Counted from the first letter of the stretch, positions 38,401 through 45,767 are shown. The stretch is 64,000 nt of DNA from Doris montereyensis (GCA_037039925.1 JAXRKP010000644.1:116001-180000); one strand, 5' to 3'. Numbers and translations: made by a program. Notes: generated by a model not told the origin, from the letters alone.

Positions 38401-38547
38401 CCAGCCGCAGTAAAAGTTCCCAAAGCAGGGGAGCGGTTCTAGGTAGATCTGTTGAGGGATTCTCCCCTTTAAGCTTTGACTGGCTGCAGTGGAGGAAGGG
38501 GTGAACATTCCAAATACAGGAATGGAACTTGGTGGAGGATTATCCAT
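2909..38547 (-). CDS. MCM3AP: MCM3AP/GANP (germinal-centre associated nuclear protein), 5' portion, 13 coding exons recognised
   Basis: This gene encodes the scaffold of the metazoan TREX-2 complex, which couples transcription to mRNA export at nuclear pores. Domain order along the minus strand is as in the family: an FG-repeat N-terminus (37066-38547), an RRM (35814-36022), a basic linker, the DKRDKLL motif, the SAC3 opening [15 protein letters not shown] (31193-31360), AVKEYSRSS (22986-23050), [14 protein letters not shown] and [13 protein letters not shown] (20641-20789), then the SAC3 helical core and winged-helix part (6093-6364, 4340-4561, 2909-3109). Splice sites are GT-AG and most exon phases join correctly. 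The remaining C-terminal two thirds, including the MCM3-binding/acetyltransferase region, must lie left of base 1. Several exons contain one-base indels, and one has an in-frame TAG. Introns are long and filled with tandem arrays. The assignment rests on conserved motifs and domain order and is very secure. Confidence 0.93.
3128..4339. other. Intron with an 85-90 bp CT-rich triplicate
   Basis: No gene is visible. Between 3725 and 3960 a unit of about 85-90 bp occurs three times: a (CT)-rich run ending ccctctcagtgccttagg, then attgaatatgggaagcctgt. The remainder is unique AT-rich intron. Confidence 0.6.
4340..4561 (-). CDS. MCM3AP: MCM3AP SAC3 exon ([13 protein letters not shown]...)
   Basis: Encodes [33 protein letters not shown] and, after restoring one T lost from a run near 4462, [20 protein letters not shown] and [13 protein letters not shown]. 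The acceptor is ATCGACAG and the donor AAG/GTTTGT. It corresponds to the C-terminal helical part of SAC3. Confidence 0.92.
4790..4910 (-). mobile_element. Short L2-type 3' tail with (ATT)n
   Basis: On the minus strand the sequence ends agacgctctatcaatgtatt and then (ATT)n (4807-4865). The form 'gcgctnnnnaaatgtattattatt' is the usual 3' tail of L2-mobilised LINEs and SINEs. Only the tail is recognisable. Confidence 0.4.
5770..5913 (-). mobile_element. Probable pogo/Tigger-like terminal fragment
   Basis: On the minus strand the end reads TA then CAGTGGAACCTTTCTAATTG and GAAACCCGGCTAATCGGG. The CAGTGGAACCT start and TA target are typical of pogo-type (Tc1/mariner superfamily) inverted termini. 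A related 'attagccgaggacctttcc' stretch lies inside at 5805-5825. No transposase and no matching left end were found. Confidence 0.45.
6093..6364 (-). CDS. MCM3AP: MCM3AP SAC3 core exon
   Basis: An intact 272 bp exon: [60 protein letters not shown] and [17 protein letters not shown]. This is the helical SAC3 core that holds the mRNA-export partners. The donor CTAAG/GTTTGC joins the next exon to give LREVQQL, as in the family. The intron upstream begins immediately with units of the 46 bp satellite. Confidence 0.95.
6520..6692 (-). mobile_element. tRNA-derived SINE (family A), internally shortened
   Basis: The minus strand has a tRNA-like head (tagtccaggtgcaaggtgtt) with B-box-like gggttcgagccccgcc, and a 3' part that in forward reads tttacccacatccacaacta then aggtgatatctggg. 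The same ends occur in copies at 31835-32125, 34145-34245 and 48268-48600. It has inserted within the 46 bp array. Confidence 0.7.
6725..6850 (-). mobile_element. SINE-like dispersed repeat (family B)
   Basis: The segment aatttaccctgtccaccatt, gtggtgatctcagggtcaat, agagaaaacagcaagatgaa recurs near 2745, 47985 and 56060. It shares the 'gtgatctcaggg' block with SINE family A, suggesting a related 3' end. Confidence 0.55.
9355..10680. other. AT-rich, pyrimidine-rich intron, no gene seen
   Basis: Between 9430 and 9900 there is low-complexity TTATT and CTTCTT sequence. From 10000 to 10680 the DNA is unique, with no splice-bounded open frame that I can support. Confidence 0.6.
10685..11045. repeat. 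47-49 bp tandem repeat (about 8 copies)
   Basis: The unit tgactctcatggcttgttaa then ggatttcccctgacggcttt and cattttc is repeated with indels. It lies about 0.7 kb upstream of the acceptor of the nested secreted-protein gene. Confidence 0.9.
11046..11734. other. Region upstream of nested gene; no exon recognised
   Basis: AT-rich, with poly-T runs. It ends in ttatcttcccatttcag at 11734, a strong acceptor, so the nested gene probably has an unseen 5' untranslated exon farther left. Confidence 0.5.
11774..13701 (+). CDS. Secreted DUF4434-like (putative TIM-barrel glycosidase-like) protein, nested in an MCM3AP intron
   Basis: The coding exon starts after an acceptor at 11734. ATG 11774 gives [20 protein letters not shown], a clear signal peptide. 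The body reads [20 protein letters not shown], then [20 protein letters not shown], and later a [20 protein letters not shown] motif, which resembles the 'iDiIapQdG' strand of DUF4434-type barrels. A C-terminal beta-rich part ends HEQCSFCV before TGA 13699-13701. N-glycosylation sequons (NVT, NSS, NVS) fit secretion. Three one-base frame changes are needed (run of T at 12812-12815, run of A near 13300, and about 13495). Similarity continues across each, giving about 640 residues without introns. ATTAAA at 13725 and AATAAA at 14015 could be poly(A) signals. The substrate is unknown and the family call is from memory of motifs, so moderate. It is transcribed against the host gene. Confidence 0.7.
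13702..14365. other. 3' flank of nested gene with a SINE-head fragment
   Basis: At 13925-13985 a minus-oriented tRNA-like segment (ggggcttgaacccacgagcc) resembles the SINE family A head. The rest is unique. Confidence 0.45.
14366..14506. repeat. 27 bp tandem repeat, 5 copies
   Basis: The unit aaaaagaaatccctttcatt then tgtagcc is almost identical between copies. Because 27 is divisible by three, it is open on both strands, which explains the apparent repeat peptides there. Confidence 0.95.
14576..14684. repeat. Second 27 bp tandem repeat, 4 copies
   Basis: The unit tgactgaatttcacaaagtt then agtctga is unrelated in sequence to the 27 bp repeat 70 bp to the left, yet has the same period. It abuts the 5' end of the RTE element. 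Confidence 0.95.
15087..15866 (+). pseudogene. RTE endonuclease domain, frameshifted
   Basis: Opens [20 protein letters not shown] and [11 protein letters not shown], the metal-binding Glu strand. It continues [20 protein letters not shown], then [12 protein letters not shown] (catalytic D-x-N) and [12 protein letters not shown] (catalytic His at the end). All are hallmarks of LINE apurinic endonucleases. Frame changes near 15205 and 15330-15375 break it. Confidence 0.85.
16482..17330 (+). pseudogene. RTE reverse transcriptase domain, broken
   Basis: Contains [68 protein letters not shown] and, after stops, [13 protein letters not shown] and the FADD catalytic motif at 17201-17212. Frame breaks near 16970, 17215 and 17290 show it is dead. 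Confidence 0.88.
17501..18047 (+). pseudogene. RTE ORF2 C-terminal region, broken
   Basis: Reads [20 protein letters not shown], then [29 protein letters not shown] and [15 protein letters not shown]. This is the conserved C-terminal block that follows RT in many RTE-like and related LINEs. One frame change occurs near 17740. Confidence 0.8.
18003..18620. repeat. About 54 bp tandem array derived from the RTE 3' end
   Basis: The unit gtgtgcttggtgatctggaa then atggtcaactgatggatctt and gaggctgttagatt is repeated about 11 times with indels. The first copy is inside the last codons of the RTE ORF ([10 protein letters not shown]), so the array arose by amplification of the element's 3' terminus. 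Confidence 0.9.
19035..19600. repeat. About 42 bp tandem array with palindromic core
   Basis: The unit gtgcaggacgtacatgtctg then ggtttttaaaacccaagaa occurs about 13 times with length changes in the T/A run. gggttttaaaaccc and gtacatgtac are self-complementary, so each unit can form a hairpin. Both strands are open for stretches because most units are multiples of three. Confidence 0.92.
19968..20228. repeat. (GA)n microsatellite, interrupted
   Basis: Two pure GA blocks (19968-20048 and about 20160-20226) flank a GGGA/GGAGAG-rich centre. Long Arg/Glu and Ser/Leu frames here are artefacts of the dinucleotide. Confidence 0.97.
20418..20475. repeat. Dispersed repeat fragment
   Basis: gtgagcctacacttgtgcag and aaatccatctttatct recur in diverged form at 2321-2375. 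The family is unknown. Confidence 0.45.
20641..20789 (-). CDS. MCM3AP: MCM3AP SAC3 exon ([14 protein letters not shown]...WNRTRGIRK)
   Basis: Reads [20 protein letters not shown] and LLTEVADQ, then after a one-base frame change around 20690, [13 protein letters not shown]. Both halves are highly conserved SAC3 motifs. The acceptor is CACATTCGCAG and the donor AAG/GTGAAT. The phase joins the next exon (RK-EITQQ). Confidence 0.9.
21170..22030. repeat. 28 bp tandem array (about 28 copies)
   Basis: The unit acagatattaaaatctagta then agtccggt contains many deletions, and the array includes rearranged patches that also appear as single-copy sequence at 22060-22370 (for example ccaagaaagctgggggacca at 21612 and 22352). 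This suggests part of the flank was copied into the array. It lies in the MCM3AP intron between the 23.0 and 20.7 kb exons. Confidence 0.92.
22031..22985. other. Intron flank, CTAGAT-rich then unique
   Basis: From 22080 to 22310 tagatct/ctagat motifs are dense, as at 39600-39960 and 57700-57850. The remainder to 22985 is unique AT-rich intron. Confidence 0.5.
22986..23050 (-). CDS. MCM3AP: MCM3AP short SAC3 exon ([13 protein letters not shown])
   Basis: Conserved SAC3 residues DHS, one codon, then AVKEYSRSS are read on the minus strand, followed directly by GTTTGT as donor. The intervening codon, where another residue is expected, is TAG (bases 23012-23014). The acceptor is either CTCCACAG at 23051 or the later CCAAAG, which restores the phase with the upstream exon (VQT-F-DHS). 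The donor region differs from the neighbouring 16 bp satellite unit at few positions. Confidence 0.8.
23240..23300. repeat. (TA)n microsatellite
   Basis: Two TA runs separated by tctatgttct, a fragment of the 16 bp satellite unit. Confidence 0.9.
23455..24275 (+). mobile_element. L2/CR1-type LINE 3' fragment, decayed
   Basis: Reads [20 protein letters not shown] then [14 protein letters not shown], followed after frame changes by a HWLPV-like block and the tail tttacaaatgaagctcttac with (ATT)n. The 'S-R-L-D-Y-C-N-S-L-L' block and IHWLPV are the C-terminal end of L2/CR1 reverse transcriptases. It is 5' truncated and non-functional. Confidence 0.75.
24612..31195. repeat. 16 bp satellite array, roughly 400 copies, filling an MCM3AP intron
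   Basis: The unit is ttctaaacaaactatg, with common variants ending ctagg and ctgtg and short units lacking acaaac. Identity is very high from about 24.8 to 30.9 kb and decays at both ends. The left end degenerates through 24.6 kb, with outlying fragments to 23.2 kb. The right end degenerates until it meets the exon at 31193: the last 16 bp unit, on the sense strand CTTGTTAGTTAAGACC, contains the 5' splice site itself and matches the sense consensus CTAGTTTGTTTAGAAC at 12 of 16 positions without gaps. Confidence 0.98.
31193..31360 (-). CDS. MCM3AP: MCM3AP exon: start of the SAC3 domain
   Basis: Encodes [20 protein letters not shown] followed by MCPEKERY, the SAC3 signature that opens the PCID2/DSS1-binding core. 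After one lost base near 31275 it continues [20 protein letters not shown]. The acceptor is TTTCCCCAG; the donor is CTT/GTTAGT at 31193. The first intronic bases are a monomer of the 16 bp satellite that fills the following intron. Confidence 0.92.
31835..32125 (+). mobile_element. tRNA-derived SINE (family A), near full length
   Basis: The tRNA-like head cggtagtccagaggcaaggt, with B-box-like gtgggtttaaaccccactga, is followed by a body with aagtcctgtgtgcagatcac and a tail agcttcaattgtggatgtgg. The minus-strand copy at 48268-48600 shares all parts. It lies in an MCM3AP intron, opposite in orientation to the gene. Confidence 0.72.
32611..32700 (-). CDS. MCM3AP: MCM3AP exon: helical segment before SAC3 (DKRDKLL motif)
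   Basis: A 90 bp exon, acceptor GACACACAG, donor CTCT/GTAAGT. It encodes [20 protein letters not shown] followed by DKRDKLLKL, matching the conserved 'LLDxRDKLxR' helix that precedes SAC3 in GANP. The phase joins the next exon precisely (CTC-T/TG-CGA gives [18 protein letters not shown]). Confidence 0.87.
33061..33285 (-). CDS. MCM3AP: MCM3AP linker exon (about 225 bp)
   Basis: One frame reads [20 protein letters not shown], then [20 protein letters not shown] and [10 protein letters not shown]. It is polar and Ser/Pro/Thr-rich, ending at a GTTAAAG/GTGCCA donor. The acceptor is probably ATTAG at 33286-33290, but a stop near that edge means the exact 5' boundary is uncertain. Confidence 0.6.
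34145..34245 (-). mobile_element. SINE family A, internally deleted copy
   Basis: tttacccacatccataattg, gtgatctcgggggtttggta is joined directly to gccaacatcttgcctctggg, the tRNA-like end. The central body is missing. Confidence 0.6.
34309..34382 (-). CDS. MCM3AP: MCM3AP linker exon (74 bp)
   Basis: An open stretch [20 protein letters not shown] followed by GYNE, with acceptor TTTATCCAG and donor GAG/GTAAGG. It is too short to classify beyond a polar linker. Strong splice sites and its position support it. Confidence 0.65.
34806..34907 (-). CDS. MCM3AP: MCM3AP linker exon
   Basis: A 102 bp, fully open exon ([20 protein letters not shown], then [14 protein letters not shown]) between an AAATCAG acceptor and a GAG/GTAATA donor, both phase 0. 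It has no known domain. It is assigned to MCM3AP by strand, position between RRM and SAC3 exons, and clean splice signals. Confidence 0.7.
35385..35436. repeat. (TA)n/(TG)n microsatellite
   Basis: tgtgtgtgtgtatatatata followed by a TA run, in the intron between the RRM and linker exons. Confidence 0.9.
35814..36022 (-). CDS. MCM3AP: MCM3AP exon: RNA-recognition-motif-like domain
   Basis: Encodes [20 protein letters not shown] followed by [20 protein letters not shown], the beta1-alpha1-beta2 pattern of the divergent GANP RRM, ending LTYESQ before a GTATGT donor. The acceptor is TTTCAG. One extra T in the run near 35890 breaks the frame exactly at the HF-SKFG junction. A second frame ambiguity near 35965 leaves the first 25 codons uncertain. 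Confidence 0.87.
36525..36632 (-). CDS. MCM3AP: MCM3AP exon: basic linker between FG region and RRM
   Basis: A 108 bp exon bounded by an ATTTAG acceptor and a CCAG/GTGTTT donor. It is open and basic ([20 protein letters not shown], then [15 protein letters not shown]). The phase joins the preceding exon exactly, G plus AC giving Asp (ERL-DSMSP). It has no recognisable fold; the family has a similar low-complexity basic stretch here. Confidence 0.75.
37066..38547 (-). CDS. MCM3AP: MCM3AP first coding exon: FG-nucleoporin-like N-terminus
   Basis: The start is taken at the ATG on 38547 ([15 protein letters not shown]), which opens an S/T/P-rich, FG-dotted sequence. Motifs include [49 protein letters not shown] and TLFGKA. 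FG repeats mediate contact with transport receptors and pores. An internal repeat is visible: QNKNPFG followed by SAPALFSG, and again SAPPLFSG. The exon is read only by changing frame several times (around 38440, 38270, 37740 and 37340). Each change is one base and FG spacing continues across it. The 3' end is acidic ([12 protein letters not shown]) with donor TTAG/GTGATT after 37066. Confidence 0.85.
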
Positions 38548-39054
38548 CTTGCAAAATGTTCCTCCAAAAAAGATGAGGATGATACAAGAAGCCTGAGGAT
38601 GTAAAAGTTAAGAAATAAAATCATAGACAAACCTGGTCTGTTTTTAAACAAGACTCATGACTTTCCTCTTGTGTAGATGGATTACTCTTTTCACTTAAAT
38701 AAAAAAAAAGACTTTTAAACACGTAAGAAGGCAAAACAAGCATTATTATTCAAACAAGTATATTTCTTCTTTAAACTTTCCACAAAAAATGAGAAAAGGA
38801 GGAGATATCTAGACGTCACTGAATTCATAGAGATCAATACCTCAATACTCAATGACCATCACAATGACAGGACAGAGAAATCATGATCTTTGAGGTTACA
38901 AGTAGATGTATTACCAGACATGTTAACATTAAAAACAAATGTTTAGCCACTGATCTCAAACATTTTTTAAGTCCTCAATGTGATAGAGTTCACTTGCAAG
39001 TGCAGTAAGAAGATTTAGAGATAGCTACAATCTAGTAAAGGTAATGATATAAAA

Positions 39055-39310
39055 GATAATATGAAAACCCCATAGCAACAAAGATGAGACAAATATAAGG
39101 CAGAGACAGAAAAAAAAATCCTGGCCACCATGGGGATCAAACCCGCCACCTCTGCGCCGGCACCCATCGCATATACCATGAAAAGAAAGCATGTTACCAA
39201 CCGAGCTATTGAGGGTCGCGGGTTCAATCCCCATGGTGGCCAGGATTTTTTTTCTGTCTATTCCTTGTATCTGTCTCGTCTTTGTTCCTATGGGGCTTTC
39301 CATATTATCT
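39055..39310. repeat. Head-to-head SINE-like inverted repeat (about 92 bp arms)
   Basis: The left arm 39055-39148 and right arm 39216-39308 are reverse complements at about 85 percent. Shared core: gcgggttcaatccccatggt then ggccagga and poly-T. The B-box-like gggttcaatcccc in both arms suggests two tRNA-derived SINEs facing each other across about 67 bp. It lies upstream of the MCM3AP start. Confidence 0.75.
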
Positions 39311-39539
39311 TGTGTCATTTTCTTCACTTCTGACATGCCCCTTGCCTCACTGTTTGTCTAGAACCTAGTAGTAACTTAGATCAAGATCTGGATCTGTAGT
39401 GTGTAATAATACATTAAATGTGTCTACAATGTCTCACTAAATTGACTTTGTCTTAGTATTTTACGTTACGAACATATGTTCAAACACATTAATTATCTAA
39501 TTATAATAATGATTGTTGAGCATCATTCATTAGGGCTAA

Positions 39540-39960
39540 GATCTAGAAAACTATTAATTTATAAGATCTAGAATCTAATCTATTCTAGGCATTATGATTA
39601 ACTTGGGCTTTTAATTTTTGTGTCTGATTTTAAGAAGATCTAGATCTAGATCTAGATAAGATAAGAGTATAGATCTAAAATATGGATCTAGATCTGCTAG
39701 ATTCTAGATCTAGAGCTAGATCAGATCTAGGTCTAAAGTTAAAGTGAAAGTAACTAAAAAATGAGAAAAATAGAATGTGAGAACATTCATTCGTTCAATC
39801 AATATTGAGTTCTCGCCTTACCTTTGATAAGACTTGGCCTTCAGTCTAAAACTAGATCTAGAGGCTAGATAAGGATTTTCTTCTTAATGTAACAATCTTA
39901 AAGATAGGTAATGATCCAAGCTAGATCTATAGATATATCTAGATCTAGAACCGGTTGACA
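39540..39960. repeat. CTAGAT/AGATCT-rich low-complexity patch
   Basis: agatctagatctagatctag and related palindromic hexamers recur irregularly. Similar patches lie at 22080-22310 and 57690-57850. Confidence 0.65.
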
Positions 39961-40494
39961 TTTTGTCTGGATTTCTCAGTGCCAGTGACAACGTTTATTT
40001 ATTTTCGACAAACTCAAAAACTGCTTTTAGTTGGTTTGAAATAACCTCATTTACACACTGAGTAAAAAAATCCATGCTTGTAATTCGTCTATAAGGAAGT
40101 TCAAACGGTTCAAGGTGTTTTTACTTCTTCTTCTTCTTCCTAAACATTGGGCCGCTCATATAAGATATTATTTAGCTTTTATCTTTATAATAAAAGAAAT
40201 AATGATCAAATATTAGCTTTTGTAACATATCCCTTTTAGGAGTAACTGATTTTTCACCTTGCTCTTTTAACTGTATCAAAACTATCTATTTTTCTTTTAG
40301 TTGAACCAAGGATTAGTATTATACATGTAGTATGATAAAATATCAAACGTAAGAACAAACAATACCGGTGGTGAAAACTCCCCAAAAAAGAGGCAGAACG
40401 TCTTGGGTATAGGCAAGGCTACCTTCTATTAGAGACGGCCTTGGTATAGGCCCTAGGCGGACAATAAACTAGTAAGGTTTACACACTAATAATA

Positions 40495-43202
40495 GTAATA
40501 GACTAGTAATACATGTAGTAGAACATTTTAAAGCCCTTGTCGCCAAAACCTCAAGGCACTTTACAATAAAAGTTGAAATATTCTTAAAAAGATACTTTCA
40601 AATTTCAATCTCACATTGAACACACTCAAATTAATACAATATCATTAAAATTGGGCATTATATACATTTCAATTCAATCATTTGCAGAAGGTATTTCCTA
40701 AGAATATGTTTAAAGTATTTTTTAAAAAGATTTCAAGACTGGTTGCAAGCCTCACATATGAAGGTAAAGCATTTCATATTTGTGGTCCAATTTGCAAAAA
40801 GATATCTAGGTCTATCTCTGAAAAGTTTCAAGTGAGTTTTCGGAATTGTCAGTAATTTAGAATTTTGAAATATAAGCGCATGAGGTGGTTGATGTGGGAA
40901 GAGCAGATTTTGATGTAGATTGGGGCAGTAGTCGGTAGTGATTTGTAACAAAAGACAAATCTTGTAATCGAATCTTACCCTTATTGGAAGCCAGTGAAAG
41001 GCTTTCAGCAAATCTCTCTGGAACTACTGTCGAATCTAGTCTCCCCAAGAACCAGCCTTGTCGCACAATTGTGCACCTTTGGAGTTTTTTTTTTTATTAT
41101 CCTCGCATCTGTGACCCCGCAAAAAGAGAGTTGTAATAGTCCATTCGGGACAGAGCTATGGACGCAAAAAGCGCTTTGATAGATTCTTGTGAGAGCAGAG
41201 ATCAGAAATCTTGCGCAGCTCAATGTACATTATTCTAATAGTATGCTCAATTTGTGGTCCATTAAAACTGCTGTCAGAAGGACTCCAGAATTTACGCCGC
41301 ATTTGAAAGGATACGCTTACATACACAATATCAATGGATTCAAGGTCTATTTTTTTAAAAATTTAGAGTCCGTGGAACGTAAAGAATTTTAATGGTTTCC
41401 TCATTCCAAACATTTTCGTTCATGATTTGATAGATAGACTGCACCTTTTAATGTCCGTCTTGAGTGAGTCAAGATGTTCTGAAGACACATCTTTGTAAAG
41501 CTTGAATATCATCTATACCTGTGATAATGGATGTCAGGCATTCTAATGACTTGAATCAAAAGGCAGAGTGTACAAAATGTATGCATTTGGGCCGAGAATA
41601 GAACCTTGGAGGACACCATACTTGCCTGGGGAATTTTTCAGAAACATTTTGTTGACGGAGACAGATTGGTTCTACCATGAGATGATTCAAACCAATCCAG
41701 GTTGGTGCCTGTAATTTCAAATTTGACCGGCGGTCGATCTAAAAAAAATAGCATGATCGACTACGTCAAAGGCAGCAACCATGTCCAGAGTGTGAGAACA
41801 GCAATATTCCAATTATCACTTGAAATGAATGTATCTTTGACAATTTTCAACAAAGCACTTTCAGTGTTATGACTAGCCCTATATGCTGATTGAAATGCCT
41901 CGATGAGCTTGTCCAGATGTAAATGTTACTTCAGTTGTATGTGTACTACTGTTTCTGAAATTTAGAAATGAAGGAAGATAAGCAATAAGCCTATAATTTT
42001 TCAATTCTTCTGGGTCAAGTTTACGTTTTATGAGAATTAAGTTACAATGGCGAATTTGAAGCAGTCAGGGACAACGCCTGTCATTAATTATGTCTGTAAT
42101 GAATGGAGCTATGCCGTTGAGACATTTCAACAGAAGATTTGTGGGAATCGGGTCAAGGGGACATGATGTTGATGGGGATGGCAGAATCAAATTTGAAATT
42201 TCTGAGCCGGATACATCTCTGAAAACAGTAAAAAGAGAGCGATCATATTTCTCCGTGAATGGTTAAATATCAGAATCAAGTCCTCGTCGTGATAGTCTAA
42301 ATCTTGTATAATTGTAGAAACTATGTCCATAGCGAATTAACCAAAGCATTGCGTGAGTTCTTCCAGGTGAGCTTTGTGGGAAGAGGTGACACATTTGGGA
42401 TTCCTTTCAATTCGTTCGAAATGGAAAAACGGGCCTTAGTGCTTTTAAATTTAGGTATTTTCTCTTCCATGTAGTTTCTTTTCTCATTGACTTTTATTTC
42501 TTTCAATTGATTGACACTGTCTTGGTAAGGTCTTCCGATCAGCAGCGAGTTTTGATTTTCTCCATCGTCTTTCAGCAGCACGTCAATATTGCTTAGATGT
42601 TTTTATTCTGTCTGTGAACCATGGCGCCGATGGTCTCTCATTGACCGACCTTTTCATGAGATGCGTGCTTGTCTAAGGCATCTCTGAAAACAGTATCTTA
42701 TAGTTAAAGTTTCTGGCCTAGATCTTGTATGTTGTTCATATCAATTGAATTCATGGGTGTCTACGTCTTTGATGTTTCTAGACACAAGCGAGTTCATCTG
42801 GGTATATGATCATGATTTCGTTGTTTCAATGCAAAGAGTGGTGACGAAATGGTAGGACTTGAATGGGGGAGGAGGGGAGGGGAGGTTCGGACAGTATATA
42901 TACTATGTCTTTGACTTCAACGTCCGAGAATGGCGGTCAGGTCATTGCGAGACCCAGTCGGGCGTGTGTCCAAGTGAGTGTGTTGGTGAGTCGATGGTTT
43001 CGTGTACTTGGTGATTGGCGACTAAGGTTGTTATGCATTCTGTATTAGCGTCGTTCTGTACGTCAAAGTGGATATTAAAGTCGCCAAGATGGACGAAGCG
43101 ATTTGATGTCTTTCTGGTGTTGTCGAGGAGGTCGGCGTAATCTTCTTGTGTTATTTTATTGGATGGGGATGGGAGGGGGTGATAAATACACAAAAAAAAA
43201 TT

Positions 43203-43205
<3 letters not shown>
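40495..43205 (-). mobile_element. L2/CR1-type non-LTR retrotransposon, decayed, 5' truncated
   Basis: In minus orientation: an endonuclease remnant (FVHLGDFNIHFDVQNDA, DSPTHSLGHTPDWV at 42945-43190), then a CPLDPIPTNLLLKCL block (42110-42170), AAFDVVDHA (41751-41776), GVLQGSILGP (41590-41622), KVHNCATRLVLG (41040-41080), FHWLPIRVRFDYKICLL (40950-41005), and a 3' tail agtgccttgaggttttggcg with AAT-rich end. These motifs in this order identify an L2/CR1-like element. Frameshifts and stops show it is inactive. The 5' truncation abuts the TA microsatellite at 43206. Confidence 0.85.

Positions 43206-43294
<89 letters not shown>
43206..43294. repeat. (TA)n microsatellite
   Basis: About 43 uninterrupted TA units, between the truncated L2 element and the 41 bp array. 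Confidence 0.97.
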
Positions 43295-43297
<3 letters not shown>

Positions 43298-43339
43298 TAA
43301 GTACCGTAAAAACTAAATAACGAAAAAGTTGCCTTTGGA

Positions 43340-44545
43340 AGGCCTGCATCGTCACACCGCCCCATGTCATAATATCAATCATGCATTGGTAGTCACAAAT
43401 ATAATCATAATCATGCATTGGTAGTATCGCTGTCTTATAAATAATCATGCAAATAACTGTCTTATATAAAAAGTTGACAGCCTTTGGAAGAATCAATCAT
43501 GCATTAGTAGTCACATCGCGTCTTATATAATCCCAATCATGCATTGACAGTAATCGACACAAATCCCAATCATGCATTGACAGTCATCGCTGTCTTATAT
43601 AATCTATAATCATGCATTGGTAGTCACATCGCTGTCTTATATAATACCAATCATGCATTGGTAGTCACATCGCTGTCTTATATAATCCCAATCATGCATT
43701 GGTTAGTCACATCGCTGTCTTATATAATCCCAATCATGCATTGGTAGTCACATCGCTGTGTTATATAATCCCAATCATGCATTGGTAGTCACATCGCTGT
43801 CTTATATAATCATAATCATGCATTGGTAGTCACATCTCTGTCTTATATAATCATAATCATGCATTGGCAGTCACATCGCTGTGTTATATAATCATAATCA
43901 TGCATTGGCAGTCACATCGCTGTCTTATAGAATCATAATCATGCATTGGCAGTCACAATGCTGTCTTATATAATCCCAATCATGCATTGACAGTCACATC
44001 GCTGTGTTATATAATCCCAATCATGCATTGATGCAGTCACATCTCTTATATAATCCCAATCATTATAGTCACAGTCTTATATAATAATCATGCATTGGTA
44101 GTCACATCTCTGTCTTATATAGTCAGAATAATGCATTGGCAATCATCTCTGTCTTATATAATCATAATCATGCATTGGTAGTCACATCGCTGTCTTATAG
44201 ATTCATAATCATGCATTGTTAATGCAGTCATATCGCTGTCTTATATAATCCCAATCATGCATTGGTAGTCACATCACTGTCTTATATATAATCACAATCA
44301 CATGCATTGTCATAATAATGCATTGGTAGTCACATCGCTGTCTTATATAATCCCAATCATGCATTGGCAGTCACATCGCTGTCTTATATAATCATAATAA
44401 TGCATTGGCAGTCACATCGCTGTCTTATATAATCATAATCATGCATTGGTAGTCACATCGCTGTCTTATATAATCCCAATCATGCTGTTTTGGCAGTCAT
44501 AACATCGCTGTCTTATATAGTCATTATCATTGCTTATATTACTGT
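43340..44545. repeat. 41 bp tandem array (about 28 copies)
   Basis: The unit cccaatcatgcattggtagt then cacatcgctgtcttatataa varies between cccaatc and cataatc. ccaatcatgcattgg is a near-perfect palindrome in each unit. Several units are truncated. It is intergenic between UBXN6 and MCM3AP. Confidence 0.93.
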
Positions 44546-44549
44546 AGAA

Positions 44550-45723
44550 TTGTAACTAGGCTCTCTCCTCTCTCTCAGTCCTCTCTTATGTCACTCATTA
44601 GCACTCTATCTGGCTTTCTTTCAGTCTCTGTTTCTTACTCTATGTAGAATTGTGTCTCTCTCATTCATTGTCTCTGCCTTTCTCTGTATGTGTGTGTCTG
44701 TCGGTGTGCGTGTGTGTGTGTGTCTGTCTATCTGTCTGTCTCTCCTCTCTATGTCACTCACACTCTATCTGGCTTTCTTTCAGTCTCTGTTTCTTACTCT
44801 ATGTGTGTGTCTCTCTCATTCATTGTCTCTGCCTACTCTGTATGTGTGTGTCTGTCGGTGTGCGTGTGTGTGTGTGTCTGTCTATCTGTCTGTATCTCCC
44901 CTCTCTATGTCACTCACACTCTATCTGGTTTTCTTTCAGTTGCTGTTTCTTACTCTATGTGTGTGTCTCTCTCATTCATTGTCTCTGCCTTTCTCTGTAT
45001 GTGTGTGTCTGTCGGTGTGTGTGTGTGTGTCTGTCTGTCTATCTGTCTGTCTCTCCCTCTCTATGTCACTCTCACTCTATCTGGCTCTCTCTCATTCTCT
45101 GTTTCTTACTCTATGTGTGTCTCTCTTATTCACTGTCTCTGCCTTTCTCTGTGTGTGTGTGCGTCTCTCTCTCGTTCACTCCCTCTCTCCCTCTCTCTCT
45201 CTTTCACTCCCCTCTTATCCCTCTCTCTCTCTTTCACTCCTCTCTTTCCCTCTCTCTCTCTCTTTCACTTACCTCTCCCTCTCTCTCTCTTTCACTCCCC
45301 TCTCTCCCTCTCTCTCTCTTTCACTCCCCCTCTCTCTCTCTTTCCTCCCTTCTCTCCCTTTCTCCCTCTCTCTCTCTTTCACTCCCCTCTCTCCCCTCTC
45401 TCTCCCTCCCCCCCTCTCTCTCTCTCCCTCTCTATGTCACTCACACTCTATCTGGCTCTCTCTCAGTCTTTGTTTCTTACTCTATGTGTGTGTATCTCTC
45501 ATTCATTGTCTCTGCCTTTCTGTCTCTCTGTCTCTCTGTCCTCTCCCCCCCTCTCTCTCTGTCTGTCTGTCTGTCTGTCTCTCTTTCGCTCCCACCCTCT
45601 CCCCTCTCTCTCTCCCTCTCTATGTCACTCACACTCTATCTGGCTCTCTCTCAGTCTCTGTTTCTTACTCTATGTGTGTGTCTCTCTCATTCATTGTCTC
45701 TGCCTTTCTCTGTGTTTGTGCGC

Positions 45724-45767
<44 letters not shown>

